DNA of 64,000 nucleotides from an uncultured Clostridia bacterium (lineage in GTDB: Bacteria > Bacillota > Clostridia > Christensenellales > UBA1242): NCBI GenBank assembly GCA_947588355.1, contig CANPYI010000001.1, positions 141,771 to 205,770 of the forward strand, written 5' to 3'. Shown here piece by piece: positions 25,027 through 34,868 of the stretch. Made by a program: the position numbers and the translations under genes. The notes below the pieces were generated by a model. That model did not search any database. It saw only the letters and a list, made by a program, of their open reading frames with translations, and had not been told where the DNA came from. The first letter of the stretch is position 1. Each line of letters begins with the position of its first letter.

Positions 25027-25749
25027 TTATCCTTCCAATTTTTTGCGCAGGTTGTCCAAAATTTTGTTTTCAAGGCGAGAAACTTGCACCTGCGAAACAC
25101 CAAGCCTTTCGGCTATCTCACTTTGTGTCTTATCATAAAAATATCTCATCAAAATGATTTTTTTGTCGCGCTCATCAAGTTTTTCAATCAAGTCTCTGAG
25201 TGCAAATTTGTCAACAAAATCTTCGTTTTGTTCACCATCAAAACGGTCAATGATTGTCAAGCCGTCTTCCTCGCCATCGTCAAAAGGCGTGTAAAGAGAA
25301 ACCGGCATTTTGGCGCTATCCATTGCCATCACAACATCCTGTTCGGATATTTTGAAATGTTTTGAAATCTCCGAGATGCTGGCTTTTCTGCCATTTTGCA
25401 TGAAAAAATTGTCAACAAATTTGTTGATTTTAAGATTTAGCCCTTTTATCGCTCTGGAAACTTTCACAGCACCGTCATCACGCATAAAACGTTTGATTTC
25501 GCCGATAACCATTGGCACAACATAGGTCGAAAATTTGACATTATAAGAAACATCAAAGTTGTTTATCGCTTTCAAAAAACCCATGCAGCCAAGTTGATAA
25601 AGGTCATCGTTTTCCACGCCTTTATCCCTAAACCAACGTATCACGCTTTTTATGAGTGGAGAATTTTCACTTACAAGTCTTTCTTTGGCTTGTTCGTCAC
25701 CATTTTGTGCTTTTTTTATAAGTTCCAGAGTCTCATCTTGCCCCAGCAT
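25027..25749 (-). CDS. sigF: Forespore sigma factor SigF
   Basis: 240 residues. Regions: SPLIKSVIRWFRDKGVENDDLYQLGCMGFLKAI (2.1-2.2), FSTYVVPMVIGEIKRFMRDDGAVKVSRAIK (2.3-2.4/3.0), and region 4 KTQSEIAERLGVSQVQVSRLENKIL. SigF is the first forespore-specific sigma factor, held inactive by SpoIIAB. Position as third gene after spoIIAA and spoIIAB supports SigF over SigG. The start overlaps the spoIIAB stop by one base (TGATG). Confidence 0.94.
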   Translation of the reverse strand: MLGQDETLELIKKAQNGDEQAKERLVSENSPLIKSVIRWFRDKGVENDDLYQLGCMGFLKAINNFDVSYNVKFSTYVVPMVIGEIKRFMRDDGAVKVSRAIKGLNLKINKFVDNFFMQNGRKASISEISKHFKISEQDVVMAMDSAKMPVSLYTPFDDGEEDGLTIIDRFDGEQNEDFVDKFALRDLIEKLDERDKKIILMRYFYDKTQSEIAERLGVSQVQVSRLENKILDNLRKKLEG

Positions 25750-26195
25750 CAGCCCACCTTTTCATTTTCATTGGCTTGAATACGTTTTGTCATCTTTACA
25801 CATGTTCCGAAAGAATTTGACAACACCTGAACATCGTCCATAAAACTTTCCATAACTGTAAATCCCATTCCAGAACGCTCCGCAGATGGTTTTGAGGTGT
25901 AAAATGGCTCGCGAGCCTTTTCGATATCTTTAATACCCACACCCTTGTCCGTCACAGTGATTGTCACAAGGTCGCCTTCAAGTTCGCAGCGCAAAATCAC
26001 ATCACCTTTCACAGATGTTGGATAAGCATGAACAACACAGTTTGTCACTGCTTCGCTGACAGCAGTTTTGATGTCCGTGATTTCGTCTACAGAAGGATTA
26101 AGTTGCACGCAAAAAGATGCCACACACACTCTGGCAAAGCCCTCGTTGACGGATAACGCCTTGAAAGTAACTTCCATAAAATTTGAATATTTCAT
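25749..26195 (-). CDS. spoIIAB: Anti-sigma F factor and serine kinase SpoIIAB
   Basis: 148 residues, GHKL-type ATPase. N-box AVSEAVTNCVVHAYP near residue 43, G1-box VTDKGVGIKDIEKAREPFYTSKP near 87, and GMGFTVMESFMD near 116. It binds SigF and phosphorylates SpoIIAA. Second gene of the spoIIA operon. Confidence 0.96.
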   Translation of the reverse strand: MKYSNFMEVTFKALSVNEGFARVCVASFCVQLNPSVDEITDIKTAVSEAVTNCVVHAYPTSVKGDVILRCELEGDLVTITVTDKGVGIKDIEKAREPFYTSKPSAERSGMGFTVMESFMDDVQVLSNSFGTCVKMTKRIQANENEKVG

Positions 26196-26213
26196 AAAAA
26201 ACTCCTTTTTAAA

Positions 26214-26522
26214 CTAAACAATCTTTGGCATGATGTCATAAAGTCCGGTCATCTTGAATATTTTTTCGGCATGAGTTGATGGATTGGTGATAAAAATAGG
26301 AATGTCTTTATCCTTCATACGTTTGTATCTGCCAATCAAAACACCAATCCCCGTACTGTCCATAAAGGAAAGTTCGGAAAGGTCAAAAATAATTTTTTTG
26401 AAATTTGGCTTGTCAAAGATTTCGTCCAAAGTGATTCTGGTGTAAGTTGCTGAATGCTCGTCCAACTCCCCGCAAAGAAGTACATAAAGCACTCCACCTG
26501 CCACACGGCTTTTTACTTGCAT
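26214..26522 (-). CDS. spoIIAA: Anti-anti-sigma factor SpoIIAA
   Basis: 102-residue STAS-domain protein. The phosphorylation motif SFMDSTGIGVLIGRYK places the target Ser at 56. Unphosphorylated SpoIIAA frees SigF from SpoIIAB. Start follows AAAGGAG. The upstream 26523-26646 is a divergent intergenic region with the M16 gene; I could not assign a SigH-type promoter with confidence. Confidence 0.95.
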   Translation of the reverse strand: MQVKSRVAGGVLYVLLCGELDEHSATYTRITLDEIFDKPNFKKIIFDLSELSFMDSTGIGVLIGRYKRMKDKDIPIFITNPSTHAEKIFKMTGLYDIMPKIV

Positions 26523-26646
26523 AGGCTTTTTCTCCTTTCTGAAAGGATAGCAAATACAACTAAAAAACCGGTCGAAGAAAAAAGTCGCAAAACGACTAAT
26601 TTTGCCGATCCCTAAGGAAAAAAGAAAATGTTATAATTTGAAATAA

Positions 26647-26675
26647 TTGATTTTTATAAAAAATAGTGATATTCT
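26647..26675 (+). promoter_or_regulatory. Probable promoter of the M16 peptidase gene
   Basis: TTGATT (26647-26652) and TATTCT (26670-26675), 17-nt spacer; AAAGGAG follows at 26686. Confidence 0.5.
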
Positions 26676-26698
26676 TAGATAAAATAAAGGAGTTAATA

Positions 26699-27994
26699 AT
26701 GTCTAATAAAAAAGTGATAAAATTAAAAAATGGAGCAATAATGTTATATCAAAAGAAAAAGACAGGATGCACAAGTGTTGCAGCAGGTTTTTTGTTTGGG
26801 AAAAATCGCGACAAATATAACGAACCCACTGCTCACTTTTGTGAACATATGCTCTTTAATGAAACTGAAAAACACAACAAAGAAGAACTTTCAGAAATGC
26901 AAGCCAAAATTTTTTCAAATCAAAATGCATATACAAGTCTGACATCACTTTTTTTCACATTTACACGTGCAAACAAAATGTTTTTGCCAGCACTTAGATT
27001 ATGCAGTGAAATGCTTTTAAACACAAAATTCGAAAAAAAATATATTGAAAGTGAAAAAGGTGTCATAAAACAAGAACTTATACGTCGTAACAATGACCAA
27101 AACCGCCAAAACATATCCGCTTTCATAAGATGTAAGCGTGATAATCACAACCTTTCTACAATGGTATTAGGCAGTGAAGAAGAAATTGATAAGATAACAG
27201 CCAAAGACCTCAAAAAGTTTCGGGATGAAACTTTTATATCTCAAAATTTCTACATATCTTTTGTCGGAGATATTTCTTTGTACAAAGCAAAACGACTTGC
27301 AAACAAAATGTTTGTTGAAAATTTGACATCAAATCCAAAATATACAGTCGACAAAACATATGATTTTCCTTGTAACCGCACAGGAAACATGAACATAGAG
27401 TTTTTTCCTTTTAAAAAAGTGTTGGGACGCGTTGCTTTTAGTCTTGGAAAAATTGATGAGAAAGCCGAACAAATCTTGGAAATGCTGCATTATTTATTTA
27501 ACGCGCTGAAAGGTGGAGATTATTTTGAAACCTTACGAAATAAAGGATATGTATATAGTGCAAAGATAACAAATTTTTTATATCCTGAGCCATTTATGTG
27601 TTTTGATTTTGAGTCTTCTTCCGAAAATGTCAACAAAATTATTGAGGAAATCGGAAAACTCTTAAAAATGCGTAGAAGCAAACTTTATGAACAAGACCGT
27701 TTGGAATTTATTAAAAAAGATGTTGAATATCGAAAAAAAGAACGTTCTTATCAAAAGAATGAAGCAGGTTATCGTATGTTGATGGAATATCTCAGATATG
27801 AGGACAAATATTTTAATAAGGAAAAACGGTTAAAAAGAGTTTTCAACTCTATAACCCCGACAGATATTAGAAACTTTTTTCAAAGATATTTTTCAAATCC
27901 TGACAGAATTTATGTGTCAATCTTGACCGGCGAAAAAAATCCTAAATACTATACCTATAAAAAAATTCAACAAATTCTGACCGACAAAAAATAA
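26699..27994 (+). CDS. M16-family zinc peptidase (single-domain, YmfH/PqqL-like)
   Basis: 431 residues from ATG 26699 (AAAGGAG 6 bases upstream; the track start at 26666 is inside the promoter). The inverted zinc motif HxxEH is HFCEH at 46-50, and the third ligand is Glu126 in EKGVIKQE, at the canonical spacing of 76 residues. The N-terminal M16 domain is followed by a C-terminal inactive-type half (~200-431). No signal peptide, so probably cytosolic. Members degrade peptides or process small substrates such as RiPP precursors; no RiPP precursor is seen next to it. Monocistronic between spoIIA and the rplL terminator. Confidence 0.85.
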   Translation: MSNKKVIKLKNGAIMLYQKKKTGCTSVAAGFLFGKNRDKYNEPTAHFCEHMLFNETEKHNKEELSEMQAKIFSNQNAYTSLTSLFFTFTRANKMFLPALRLCSEMLLNTKFEKKYIESEKGVIKQELIRRNNDQNRQNISAFIRCKRDNHNLSTMVLGSEEEIDKITAKDLKKFRDETFISQNFYISFVGDISLYKAKRLANKMFVENLTSNPKYTVDKTYDFPCNRTGNMNIEFFPFKKVLGRVAFSLGKIDEKAEQILEMLHYLFNALKGGDYFETLRNKGYVYSAKITNFLYPEPFMCFDFESSSENVNKIIEEIGKLLKMRRSKLYEQDRLEFIKKDVEYRKKERSYQKNEAGYRMLMEYLRYEDKYFNKEKRLKRVFNSITPTDIRNFFQRYFSNPDRIYVSILTGEKNPKYYTYKKIQQILTDKK

Positions 27995-28030
27995 AAAGTG
28001 TATTTTTATTGTACAAAAAACATGCAAAAT

Positions 28031-28064
28031 AAAAAAATACACTCATTTTTGAGTGTATTTTTTT
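28031..28064. terminator. Bidirectional terminator between M16 gene and rplL
   Basis: Perfect 15-bp stem AAAAAAATACACTCA/TGAGTGTATTTTTTT with a TTTT loop. It serves both converging genes. Confidence 0.9.
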
Positions 28065-28092
28065 ACGCAAATCTTATTATTTTTAAAATTAC

Positions 28093-28476
28093 TTATTTAA
28101 GTTCAACAACAGCGCCAGCTTCTTTGAATTTAGCTTCAAATTCTTTTGCTTGAGCAGCAGCAACATTTTCTTTAACCATCTTTGGTGCGCCATCAACGAT
28201 AGCCTTTGCCTCAGAAAGTCCAAGTCCTGTGATTTCTCTTACAACTTTGATAACAGCAATTTTGTTTGCACCAACGTCTTTAAGGAAGATGTTGAATTCG
28301 CTCTTTTCTTCAGCAGCAGGAGCACCTGCAGCGGCACCAGCAACTGGAGCAGCAGCAACTGCAACTGGAGCAGCAGCAGAAACGCCAAATTCTTCTTCAA
28401 GAGCTTTAACAAGTTCTGAAACTTCAACGATAGTCAATTTTTTGATTTCTTCTACAAGATTTTTAATATCAGCCAT
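28093..28476 (-). CDS. rplL: Ribosomal protein bL12 (L7/L12)
   Basis: 127 residues from ATG 28476 ([21 protein letters not shown] upstream), not the longer ORF start. N-terminal dimerisation helix pair, Ala/Pro-rich hinge ([17 protein letters not shown]), and C-terminal domain ([38 protein letters not shown]). It forms the ribosomal stalk that recruits translation GTPases. Follows rplJ. Confidence 0.98.
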   Translation of the reverse strand: MADIKNLVEEIKKLTIVEVSELVKALEEEFGVSAAAPVAVAAAPVAGAAAGAPAAEEKSEFNIFLKDVGANKIAVIKVVREITGLGLSEAKAIVDGAPKMVKENVAAAQAKEFEAKFKEAGAVVELK

Positions 28477-28570
28477 TTTAATTTTCTCCTTTAAAAATAA
28501 TTTTAATTGAAAGTTTTGCACAGCAAGGCACTTTCAAGCCTTAAATGTCAGTTTTAAGCAACTTTCAAAC

Positions 28571-29086
28571 TCACTTTGTTGCAATAGCATTCAAAGCAAC
28601 AGCCAAGCCCCTTGTTGGAGCAGACAAAACTCTGCACAAACTTGTTGCAGTGTTGTTGAGTGTCCCCAAAAGTTTGGCAATAAGTTGTTCCTTGGAAGGA
28701 AGTTTTGCAAGTTCTTCAATTTCGTGTGCGTCAACGCAAACACCATTTAAAATACCAAATTTGATTGTCATTTTATTGGTTTCTTTGACTGCATCAGCCA
28801 CAATTTTGGCTGGAGCAACTTCGTCTTCAAAGCCAACGGCAACGGCAGTGGTCCCTTCAAAGTAATTTTCTGGGCATTTGATACCAAGTTCAGAAAGTGC
28901 TTTCAACATCAGACGGTTTTTGTAAACTTTGTAGTCGCAACCTGCGGCACGGAATTTTTTACGCAAAGCAGTATCTTCTGCAACAGTAAGTCCGCGATAG
29001 TCCACAAATGCGATAGTTTTTGCCTTGGAAAATTTTTCTTTAATTTCTTCGACAACCTGTTTTTTAGCCTCAAAATTTGCACTCAT
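28571..29086 (-). CDS. rplJ: Ribosomal protein uL10
   Basis: 171 residues from ATG 29086 (MSANFEAKKQVVEEIK), preceded by AAAAGGAGG; the track start at 29143 is upstream in the leader. Conserved FVDYRGLTVAEDTALRKKFR and YKVYKNRL motifs. L10 is the base of the L7/L12 stalk. Expressed with rplL from a leader-controlled promoter. Confidence 0.98.
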   Translation of the reverse strand: MSANFEAKKQVVEEIKEKFSKAKTIAFVDYRGLTVAEDTALRKKFRAAGCDYKVYKNRLMLKALSELGIKCPENYFEGTTAVAVGFEDEVAPAKIVADAVKETNKMTIKFGILNGVCVDAHEIEELAKLPSKEQLIAKLLGTLNNTATSLCRVLSAPTRGLAVALNAIATK

Positions 29087-29250
29087 CTTTCTTTGCCTCC
29101 TTTTAATAAGATTATGCGTGTAATCAAAAAATCTCTGTGACAAGGAAAAGCCACAGAGAAAGAAAATTCAATCGCTACACTTTTCCTCGGCAAGCACACT
29201 TTTGTGTTTACGCTTTCGCACTTGCGGTCTTCGGAAGATATTTTTGACTG
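29087..29250 (-). promoter_or_regulatory. L10 leader with attenuator hairpin
   Basis: About 160 nt of leader between the predicted start and rplJ. Near its end CTCTGTG/CACAGAG (29158-29133) followed by ATTTTTT is a terminator-like hairpin, 40 nt before the ribosome binding site. This fits the autoregulatory L10 leaders of Firmicutes, where L10-L12 binding favours termination. I did not match the full consensus. Confidence 0.6.
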
Positions 29251-29254
29251 TGAT

Positions 29255-29283
29255 ATAATAGCAAAAAAAATTGTGAAAGTCAA
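29255..29283 (-). promoter_or_regulatory. Promoter of rplJ-rplL
   Basis: TTGACT (29283-29278) and TATTAT (29260-29255), 17-nt spacer. Confidence 0.8.
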
Positions 29284-29300
29284 CAGTTTTTCACAATTTT
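29267..29300 (-). terminator. Terminator of the ftsH operon, overlapping the rplJ promoter
   Basis: 12-bp stem AAAATTGTGAAA/TTTCACAATTTT followed by T on the minus strand. The rplJ -35 box starts in its loop. Confidence 0.8.
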
Positions 29301-29311
29301 TTCAAAAAAGT

Positions 29312-30067
29312 TTAATTTTGTTCGCCAATTTCATTCCACGCTTCATACAAAACGTTTGTATCTGCTTTGACAGTCACTGTGACAAGACGATTTATTGTGC
29401 CAGATTGCTGACCATTGACAAATCTTGGATATGTTGCAATGACAAAAATTTTTGTATCTTGCATTCCAGACTTTTGTTGCACTTGGATATAAACTTCTTC
29501 AAAAGTCAGCCCCGAGCCATTCCAATATCTGCCTTGAAACTTTTGCGAAACATAATCCCTGCCATTTTGCTCTACAAGATGCAACTTGTTGTTTTCAGTG
29601 GTGTTGAAACGCAATTTCACCAAATAATCGCCACTGTTTATATACTTTCTTGCAGTGGTCAAGGCATTGTTGCCGGTGATTTCAGTGCCATTTTCTTCAA
29701 CATCAAAACTGAACAAAGAGCCACTAAATATGGCGGACAAATAGGGTTGACTGAATGATTTGTTGAGATATTTTTTGAAAGTTTGATATCTACTGTCCTG
29801 CTTGTCAAAACTTGCAAAAGTGGAGTCTGAAGTGTACATATTGACAATGCTTATATCATTTTGCAAAAATCTTGGCTTCAAACTTGCCGGAACTGCCGCC
29901 AAAACAATCACAACTATTGCAAGTGCCATTGCAACGCAAAGGCTGGCAAATGTGGCTGTTTGCTTCGCTTTTTTCTTTTTTAACAATTTTTCAGTCTGAA
30001 TTTTTGAATAAAGTTCATCTTCTGACAATTGTGTTTCGTCAACTTGTAGATTTTGAGTCTTTTTCAT
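29312..30067 (-). CDS. Single-pass membrane protein downstream of ftsH, unknown
   Basis: 251 residues that I cannot assign. A charged cytosolic N-terminus (~40 residues, ending KKKKAKQTAT) precedes one membrane helix (FASLCVAMALAIVVIVLAAVPASL), then ~185 extracytoplasmic residues with no Cys and no recognised motif. The ATG overlaps the ftsH stop (TGATGA), so translation is coupled. An accessory or substrate of FtsH is possible from position alone. Confidence 0.7.
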   Translation of the reverse strand: MKKTQNLQVDETQLSEDELYSKIQTEKLLKKKKAKQTATFASLCVAMALAIVVIVLAAVPASLKPRFLQNDISIVNMYTSDSTFASFDKQDSRYQTFKKYLNKSFSQPYLSAIFSGSLFSFDVEENGTEITGNNALTTARKYINSGDYLVKLRFNTTENNKLHLVEQNGRDYVSQKFQGRYWNGSGLTFEEVYIQVQQKSGMQDTKIFVIATYPRFVNGQQSGTINRLVTVTVKADTNVLYEAWNEIGEQN

Positions 30068-32289
30068 CAGTTTTCCTCGTCATTTTTGTTTTCTTTTTTT
30101 GCTGTCTTTGGCTTTTGAGTGCTTGTTGTCTTTTTTGTTGTTGGCTTTTCTTGTGGTGATTTTTTTGCAGTTTCTGGCTTTTCTTTTGATTGCTTTGGCT
30201 TTTCTTCCAATTCATCATTCAAAGTCTTTTCAAACTCAGCATAATCCTTTTTCAAATTGTCAAGTTCAGCTTGTGTGATTATGCCCATTTTGACAAAATT
30301 TTCACCATCTTCAATCTTCTTGCGGAAGTTTTCAAGTTTTTCACGTGATTCTTTTTGAGCACGCAATTTTTCTTCCTTAATTTTTTGCTGTTTTTGACGT
30401 TCGTCCATGATTTTGACAATCTCTTCCGTCTTCTTGCCGGCAAGAATCATGTCAACTTCTTCTTTGTAAATGGTCTCACGTGCCAACAAAAGTTTTGCCA
30501 TTTCATGCAAAATTTCTATGTTGTCGGTCAAAATTTGCTTTCCGCGTTTGTAATTTGTTGCCAAAATATTTTGAATTTCCTCGTCAGCCATTGCAGCAAG
30601 TTTTTCGGAAAAATCATTTTTTGCTTGATAGTCACGGCCGATGAAAACCATATCGCTTGCACCGAGCGACATAAATCCAATCTTTTTGCTCATGCCCCAA
30701 TCATACACCATATCATGAGCAACTTTTGTTGCCTGCTTGATATCGGAAACGGCACCGCTTGAAATATCCTTAAAGATAATTTCTTCGGCCAAACGCCCAC
30801 CCATGCACATTGCGATATAGTCGTTTGCTTTGCCAAAAGTCATCATTCTGTCATCTGTTTCTGGTCTTTGCAAAGTATAGCCACCCGCATGCCCACGAGG
30901 AATAATGGAAACCTCTTGCACATCATCGCAGTTTTTCAGGAGTTTTCCAAGAATTGCGTGGCCGGATTCATGATATGCTGTAAGTTTTCTTTCTTTTTCT
31001 GTCAGCACACGGCTTTTCTTTTGAGGACCCATTATAACCTTGTTTATGCCTTCTGTAATATCTTCCATTATTATTTTTGGTCTGTTTGCACGTGCTGCCA
31101 AAATAGCGGCTTCGTTGAGCATATTTTCAATGTCCGCACCTGTAAAACCGGTGGTGATTCTTGCCAAAACTGTAAAGTCAACACTTTCATCAAGAGGTTT
31201 GTTTCGGGCATGAATACGCAAAATTCCCTCTCTGCCTTTCACATCAGGAACATGAACATAGATTTGTCTGTCAAATCTGCCCGGCCTCATAAGAGCAGGA
31301 TCCAAAACGTCACTGCGGTTTGTTGCCGCCAAAACAATAATCCCCTCATTTGGTTCAAAGCCGTCCATTTCAACAAGAAGTTGGTTTAAGGTTTGCTCTC
31401 TTTCATCATTTCCGCCACCAAGTCCGGCACCACGTTGACGACCAACGGCATCAATTTCATCAATAAACACGATGCAAGGTTTATTCTTTTTTGCTTGGTC
31501 AAAAAGGTCTCTGACACGTGAAGCACCAACTCCAACAAACATTTCAACAAAGTCCGAGCCGCTTATGGAAATAAATGGCACACGGCTTTCTCCTGCCACC
31601 GCACGAGCAAGCAGAGTTTTTCCAGTGCCAGGCTCTCCGACAAGCAAAACTCCTTTTGGAATCCTTGCCCCAAGGTCAGTAAATTTTTTTGGATTTTTCA
31701 AAAATTCAACAATTTCTTGAAGTTCTGCTTTTTCTTCGTCCATTCCAGCAATGTCAGTGAATCTTACTTTTGACATCTGATAGGTTTTCACTTTTGTTTT
31801 GCCAAAACTCATTGCACCTTTGTTTGCACCTGCAATCATGCGATAGAACAAAAAGATGACAAAAATTGCAAATGCCACATAAAGAATTGGCACAATAATA
31901 TCCCATGCATTGATGCCCGCTGGAGCATATTTCAAAACAACCGGCAAATTGTTTTGTTTTATCATTTCTCGTAAATCATTGATAAATCCATCAGCACCTG
32001 TTGGATCGTACTTAAAGTAATAGTCAGAATATGAAGGCACTTGATTTGGTTGGATATCTTTTCCGACCAAAATATAACCTGTTCCGTTGCGATAAAAGAT
32101 GTATGTTGCTTGCAAATTTGTTTCTTCGCCATCGTTAAATTCACCCTGCACCACTTCATAAACTTCGGTTTGAGTCAACTCGCGGCCATTTTCACCGAAG
32201 TCAACAAAAAGAAATGCAATCAAAAGCACAGCCACCAAAAGAATGATGACGTAGCCGATTTTAAATCCCCCGTTTTTTTTCTCGTTCAT
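30067..32289 (-). CDS. ftsH: ATP-dependent membrane zinc protease FtsH
   Basis: 740 residues. Two N-terminal membrane helices (~11-27, ~128-150) with an extracytoplasmic loop, AAA domain with Walker [18 protein letters not shown], Walker [13 protein letters not shown] and the SRH region [14 protein letters not shown], then the protease domain with HESGHA and the distal Asp segment. It degrades misfolded membrane and short-lived regulatory proteins. The C-terminal ~100 residues form a coiled coil followed by an unusual Lys/Pro/Thr-rich tail ([15 protein letters not shown] end), longer than in typical FtsH. Start after AAAGGAG. Confidence 0.97.
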   Translation of the reverse strand: MNEKKNGGFKIGYVIILLVAVLLIAFLFVDFGENGRELTQTEVYEVVQGEFNDGEETNLQATYIFYRNGTGYILVGKDIQPNQVPSYSDYYFKYDPTGADGFINDLREMIKQNNLPVVLKYAPAGINAWDIIVPILYVAFAIFVIFLFYRMIAGANKGAMSFGKTKVKTYQMSKVRFTDIAGMDEEKAELQEIVEFLKNPKKFTDLGARIPKGVLLVGEPGTGKTLLARAVAGESRVPFISISGSDFVEMFVGVGASRVRDLFDQAKKNKPCIVFIDEIDAVGRQRGAGLGGGNDEREQTLNQLLVEMDGFEPNEGIIVLAATNRSDVLDPALMRPGRFDRQIYVHVPDVKGREGILRIHARNKPLDESVDFTVLARITTGFTGADIENMLNEAAILAARANRPKIIMEDITEGINKVIMGPQKKSRVLTEKERKLTAYHESGHAILGKLLKNCDDVQEVSIIPRGHAGGYTLQRPETDDRMMTFGKANDYIAMCMGGRLAEEIIFKDISSGAVSDIKQATKVAHDMVYDWGMSKKIGFMSLGASDMVFIGRDYQAKNDFSEKLAAMADEEIQNILATNYKRGKQILTDNIEILHEMAKLLLARETIYKEEVDMILAGKKTEEIVKIMDERQKQQKIKEEKLRAQKESREKLENFRKKIEDGENFVKMGIITQAELDNLKKDYAEFEKTLNDELEEKPKQSKEKPETAKKSPQEKPTTKKTTSTQKPKTAKKENKNDEEN

Positions 32290-32436
32290 AAAAACTCCTT
32301 TAAAGCCAAAGGCATTTCTCGCATAATATATGATATTGTATCACAAAAGAAAAATAAAAACAACAAAACAATAGTCAAAATAAAAAAATCTTAACCTCAT
32401 CTTGTTGATTTTAATTGAAAAATGTCGCTGTCAACA

Positions 32437-33759
32437 TTATTTGGCATAAATTCTTACTGAAAGTTTAAACACAATTCTGTCCAAGTAGTCGTCTGGATTT
32501 TCCAAACTATCCAAAAAATTGTGAAAAGCAATTCTGTTGTCGTTGTGAAGTATTGTATAAAAATCTGCAATGTCTGACTGATTCTCACGCATAATATTCA
32601 AGCCCTCAGCCATAGAGGTTTTCACTTTCTTTTCAACTGCCTTTATTGCTTGTGGAGTGATCACAAAAAGTTCGACATTTTCTTGCAAAATGCCGGTGTT
32701 TTGTTCAACTTCACTCAAACGCAGTGTCAAACTTGTGTCAATGTTGACAACAGGAATCCCGTTTTGATAGACAATCTTGTATCCAATGGATTTATCAAAA
32801 ATCTCAAATGTCAAATTTGCATCTTGAAAATGGTCATCAGAAAAATTTTCAACAACCAAAGAGCCGTTGTTGTAGTCACCAATAACGAAATTGACTCTTT
32901 TCATGTCGCGCTCGCCAAGTTTTGTCACAAGATTTTCTTCTTTAAAAACATACACGTGGCATTGCGTAATCATCTCATCTGGCGAAGATTGTGCTTGTCC
33001 GCCTCCGTCTGAAGAACCACCGTCGCCACTTGATGCTGTCGGTGTTGTTTGCTCTTCTTTGCCTTTTGCCGACAGACAAGCCATGAGACCGACATGCGTT
33101 GGCCCAAAAGTGCCCTTAAAAAAGGTTTCCAAACTACTTTCAGTGGAGTATATATAGTCACTGTTAAACATTATATGCTCCGCCACCTTTATAGAACTTT
33201 CGTTGTCCAATTTTTGAGCCGCTTCCAAAAATTCTTTGGCTGGTTCGTCAGTTGCAACAACCTTTGTGCTTGAAGAGATTTGAATATTTCTCAACAAGTA
33301 ATCCAAAAATTTAAAAAGCCCTGTTTCAACAAGTTCATGGCTCAAAACTATTATTTTGAGATGTGAAAGTCCAATTTCACGACCAATATTCAGTGCGGCA
33401 AGGTCAATGGCTTCGCTCACACTTCTGCCTTTGCCATTTACAACCTTATATTTTTCAGTAAAATTTTGCTGTGCAACAGGAATAAAGGTCAAAAGTGTCA
33501 CCTCATAAAGTTGCTCATCTTGTGCACTTTCAACGTCTGACAAAATGTTCCCTCCGAATGCCACACTATCTGCACCGCCGGTGGAAGTGCCTTCGCCATT
33601 GTCAGAATTTTCCGCCTTGTCAATTCCAAGCGCCGTCACAACTGCGTACTGGTTTATTTCTGCGGGCTTGGCAAGAGCAGAAAATCCATACAGCACAATC
33701 ATAACAGCAAACACCAAAAACATCGGCGTTTTAAAAAATTGTTTGCAGAAAAATCTCAT
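32437..33759 (-). CDS. gerAC: Germinant receptor C subunit, GerAC-like
   Basis: 440 residues. The Ger(x)C order is visible: EINQYAVVTALGIDKA near the N-terminus, GRSVSEAIDLAALNIGREIGLSHLKIIVLS (~130-160) and a C-terminal domain ending IVFKLSVRIYAK. GerC proteins are normally lipoproteins of the spore inner membrane; here the N-terminal hydrophobic segment ends FSALAKPAEINQ with no lipobox Cys, so it may be a signal-anchor protein. A Gly/Ser-rich insert (SSGDGGSSDGGG) lies mid-protein. Overlaps gerAB by four bases. Confidence 0.85.
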   Translation of the reverse strand: MRFFCKQFFKTPMFLVFAVMIVLYGFSALAKPAEINQYAVVTALGIDKAENSDNGEGTSTGGADSVAFGGNILSDVESAQDEQLYEVTLLTFIPVAQQNFTEKYKVVNGKGRSVSEAIDLAALNIGREIGLSHLKIIVLSHELVETGLFKFLDYLLRNIQISSSTKVVATDEPAKEFLEAAQKLDNESSIKVAEHIMFNSDYIYSTESSLETFFKGTFGPTHVGLMACLSAKGKEEQTTPTASSGDGGSSDGGGQAQSSPDEMITQCHVYVFKEENLVTKLGERDMKRVNFVIGDYNNGSLVVENFSDDHFQDANLTFEIFDKSIGYKIVYQNGIPVVNIDTSLTLRLSEVEQNTGILQENVELFVITPQAIKAVEKKVKTSMAEGLNIMRENQSDIADFYTILHNDNRIAFHNFLDSLENPDDYLDRIVFKLSVRIYAK

Positions 33760-34868
33760 TCAGCCGCCTCCAAAGAAAATTTTGTTTTTTTCTTTCTTCT
33801 GCCACTTAAAAGCGCCACAAAAACAAAAACAGGCAAAATCAAAAAAGAAAATATTGCAATCCAAGGTAGTATCTGCTCGCCGTAAACGACTGCGGTTTCA
33901 AGGTTGACGATAAAAAATGTCACAATAACAACAAAAACAAAATCAAAAGTCAAAATAGAATATATATTATCTATTTTTGGAAAAATCTGATGAAAGGAAA
34001 GCATAAAAGTTTTCAGATAAATTGCAAGATGAAAGTATGCAAACACAATTATAAGCACCATTGAGATAATATCAATACGTCCTAATCCTCCAAATTCTTT
34101 TACAAAACTCATAATCTCAAATATGGCATAAGGGTGCATGAAAGACGTGTAAGTGTAAGAAAGCATGAAAATAAGGTTGACAGCAACAATCAAAATCGTG
34201 GCAGCACCCGCAAAAGAGAAAATCACTTTCCATTGTCCTTTTTTGACCTCAATCTTGTCCATAAAAGCAAACAGGAAAATCATATCGCCAAACGGTGCGA
34301 TATGTCTTAATCCTGTCAAAACAACACTTTCAAAGGAGTTTGAAAACAAAAGCGGCCTACTGTCAATGCCAAATATTCCAACAACAAGACAAAAAATCAA
34401 AATGCCAGCAATTACAGGAAAAAACATTTGAGCGGTGCGACCAAGTGCTCTTAGGCCTGAAATAGCCAAATGATTTATTATCGGCAAAAAACAAAACAAA
34501 ATCAAAAAATTGCTTGTGTCTTTGTAAATAAGATTTCTGAAAAAAATGTAAGTAACATTGTACAACAAAACTGCTTTTGAAAGGAAAAATATGCAAAAAG
34601 CAGCGAAAAACAAAACTTTCACACCTTCGCCGAAATGTTTTTGCAACACGGAAGCAAAACTTTTGTTTGGATATCGTTTTTTCAATATATAAAACAGCCA
34701 AATCAAACCTATTTCAAACATAAACACAAAAACAAGCATAAAAATAGATTCCAAACCCGCGCCCTCAAAAAGTAAAGACGGAAGAACGATAATTTTGTTG
34801 GCAAACAAAAGGATAAAAATCAAAATGCCGGTTTGCCAAGCATTCAAGTTTCTGTCAATCACTCTCAT
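33756..34868 (-). CDS. gerAB: Germinant receptor B subunit, GerAB-like permease
   Basis: 370 residues, ten hydrophobic helices. N-terminal LNAWQTGILIFILLFANKIIVLPSLL and mid-region motifs fit the spore germination branch of the APC transporter superfamily, which holds the amino-acid germinant site. Overlaps gerAA by 14 bases and gerAC by four; GAGG lies upstream of the ATG. Confidence 0.9.
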   Translation of the reverse strand: MRVIDRNLNAWQTGILIFILLFANKIIVLPSLLFEGAGLESIFMLVFVFMFEIGLIWLFYILKKRYPNKSFASVLQKHFGEGVKVLFFAAFCIFFLSKAVLLYNVTYIFFRNLIYKDTSNFLILFCFLPIINHLAISGLRALGRTAQMFFPVIAGILIFCLVVGIFGIDSRPLLFSNSFESVVLTGLRHIAPFGDMIFLFAFMDKIEVKKGQWKVIFSFAGAATILIVAVNLIFMLSYTYTSFMHPYAIFEIMSFVKEFGGLGRIDIISMVLIIVFAYFHLAIYLKTFMLSFHQIFPKIDNIYSILTFDFVFVVIVTFFIVNLETAVVYGEQILPWIAIFSFLILPVFVFVALLSGRRKKKTKFSLEAAE

